Shown piece by piece: positions 33,235 through 33,518 of a stretch of DNA of 33,518 nt. The notes under the pieces are model-generated. The model was not told where the DNA came from. It ran no database searches and was given only the letters and a program-made list of their open reading frames with translations. A program made the translations under genes and the position numbers. The stretch's first letter is position 1, and the number at the start of each line of letters is the position of its first letter. The stretch is from Desulfopila aestuarii DSM 18488 (lineage in GTDB: Bacteria > Desulfobacterota > Desulfobulbia > Desulfobulbales > Desulfocapsaceae): contig NZ_FRFE01000044.1 of the NCBI RefSeq assembly GCF_900143695.1, positions 1 to 33,518 on the forward strand, read 5' to 3'.

Positions 33235-33261
33235 TCAAGTCTGGTGTTTGAAGAATCATTC

Positions 33262-33518
33262 TTAGATATTGACCACCCTGTTCAGCTCACCTTCTTTTAC
33301 TGGTTCAACCCTCTCGCCATCCTTGAATCTCACCCCTCGAATGACCTCAGCAAGCAGCTTGAATCCCCTTAGCCGACGCCATTTCTTCTGAGCGCTCTGG
33401 CCGAGCTTGTAAACCATCGACAAGATAGTATGTCTTGCGACACATCCCCTTGTTTTTGCTGTCCGAAGTCGTACGGTGGCAAACGTTGACTCGATAGGGT
33501 TTGATGTACGAATATGTT
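33262..33518 (-). CDS. IS256-family transposase, C-terminal part (runs off window)
   Basis: The last 85 codons of a mutator-type transposase: TSNPIESTFATVRLRT, TILSMVYKLGQSAQKKWRRL, LLAEVIRGVRFKDGERV, stop TAA. The NPIES-FATVRLRT block with the final catalytic Glu and the KWRRLRG block are hallmarks of IS256 transposases. The gene lies on the minus strand like the copy at the left edge; the IS end falls in about 33215-33245, inside the integrase. Confidence 0.9.
   Translation of the reverse strand, partial: HIRTSNPIESTFATVRLRTAKTRGCVARHTILSMVYKLGQSAQKKWRRLRGFKLLAEVIRGVRFKDGERVEPVKEGELNRVVNI

Overview
The window looks like a stacked mobile-element region of a Gram-negative bacterium, most likely a Desulfobacterota / deltaproteobacterial-type host. 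This is an inference from a PEP-CTERM exported protein, a MopE-like calcium-binding motif joined to FISUMP modules, and a GEMM-like leader RNA. No chromosomal marker gene is present to settle the taxonomy.

Layout. (1) 1-3240: 5' end of an IS256-family transposase gene (minus strand) abutting a truncated phage-type P-loop ATPase, then an AT-rich orphan gene and an HNH endonuclease cluster; this is the decayed end of one element. (2) 3250-3303: a 3' fragment of tRNA-Leu(CAA) followed by a terminator and then a full tyrosine integrase; a similar tRNA-Leu fragment, again followed by a terminator and an integrase start, lies at 32754-32806. I read these as the two att sites of a ~29.5 kb integrative element. 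(3) 4960-11279: surface/export cargo on the minus strand (PEP-CTERM protein, GEMM-like riboswitch with terminator, a 1444-aa secreted protein ending in three C-type-lectin-like FISUMP modules, and an exported protein). (4) 12008-17273: a mobilization module with a MOB relaxase and tightly overlapping small genes. (5) 17542-25228: a restriction/defence operon: Mrr-like nuclease, type I HsdR-HsdS-HsdM, a DUF3800 protein and a small unknown. (6) 25393-32576: a short tyrosine recombinase, an IS1595-zinc-ribbon protein, and an operon whose core is a family B DNA polymerase split into two genes. (7) 32947-33518: a second integrase, cut off by an IS256-family transposase gene (minus strand).

The most notable system is the polymerase operon. 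One gene (28879-29805) carries the Exo I and Exo II motifs. The next (29817-32123), with its own Shine-Dalgarno sequence, carries Exo III plus palm motifs A, B and C and a K-S-R-G-Y motif. A family B polymerase, tyrosine recombinase, tRNA-Leu att sites and a type I restriction system together recall pipolins (elements with primer-independent PolB). The split exonuclease, the MOB relaxase and the companion genes do not match the pipolin layout I know, so this may be a new type of self-replicating or mobilizable integrative element. All functional statements come from reading motifs by eye; no database search was possible.
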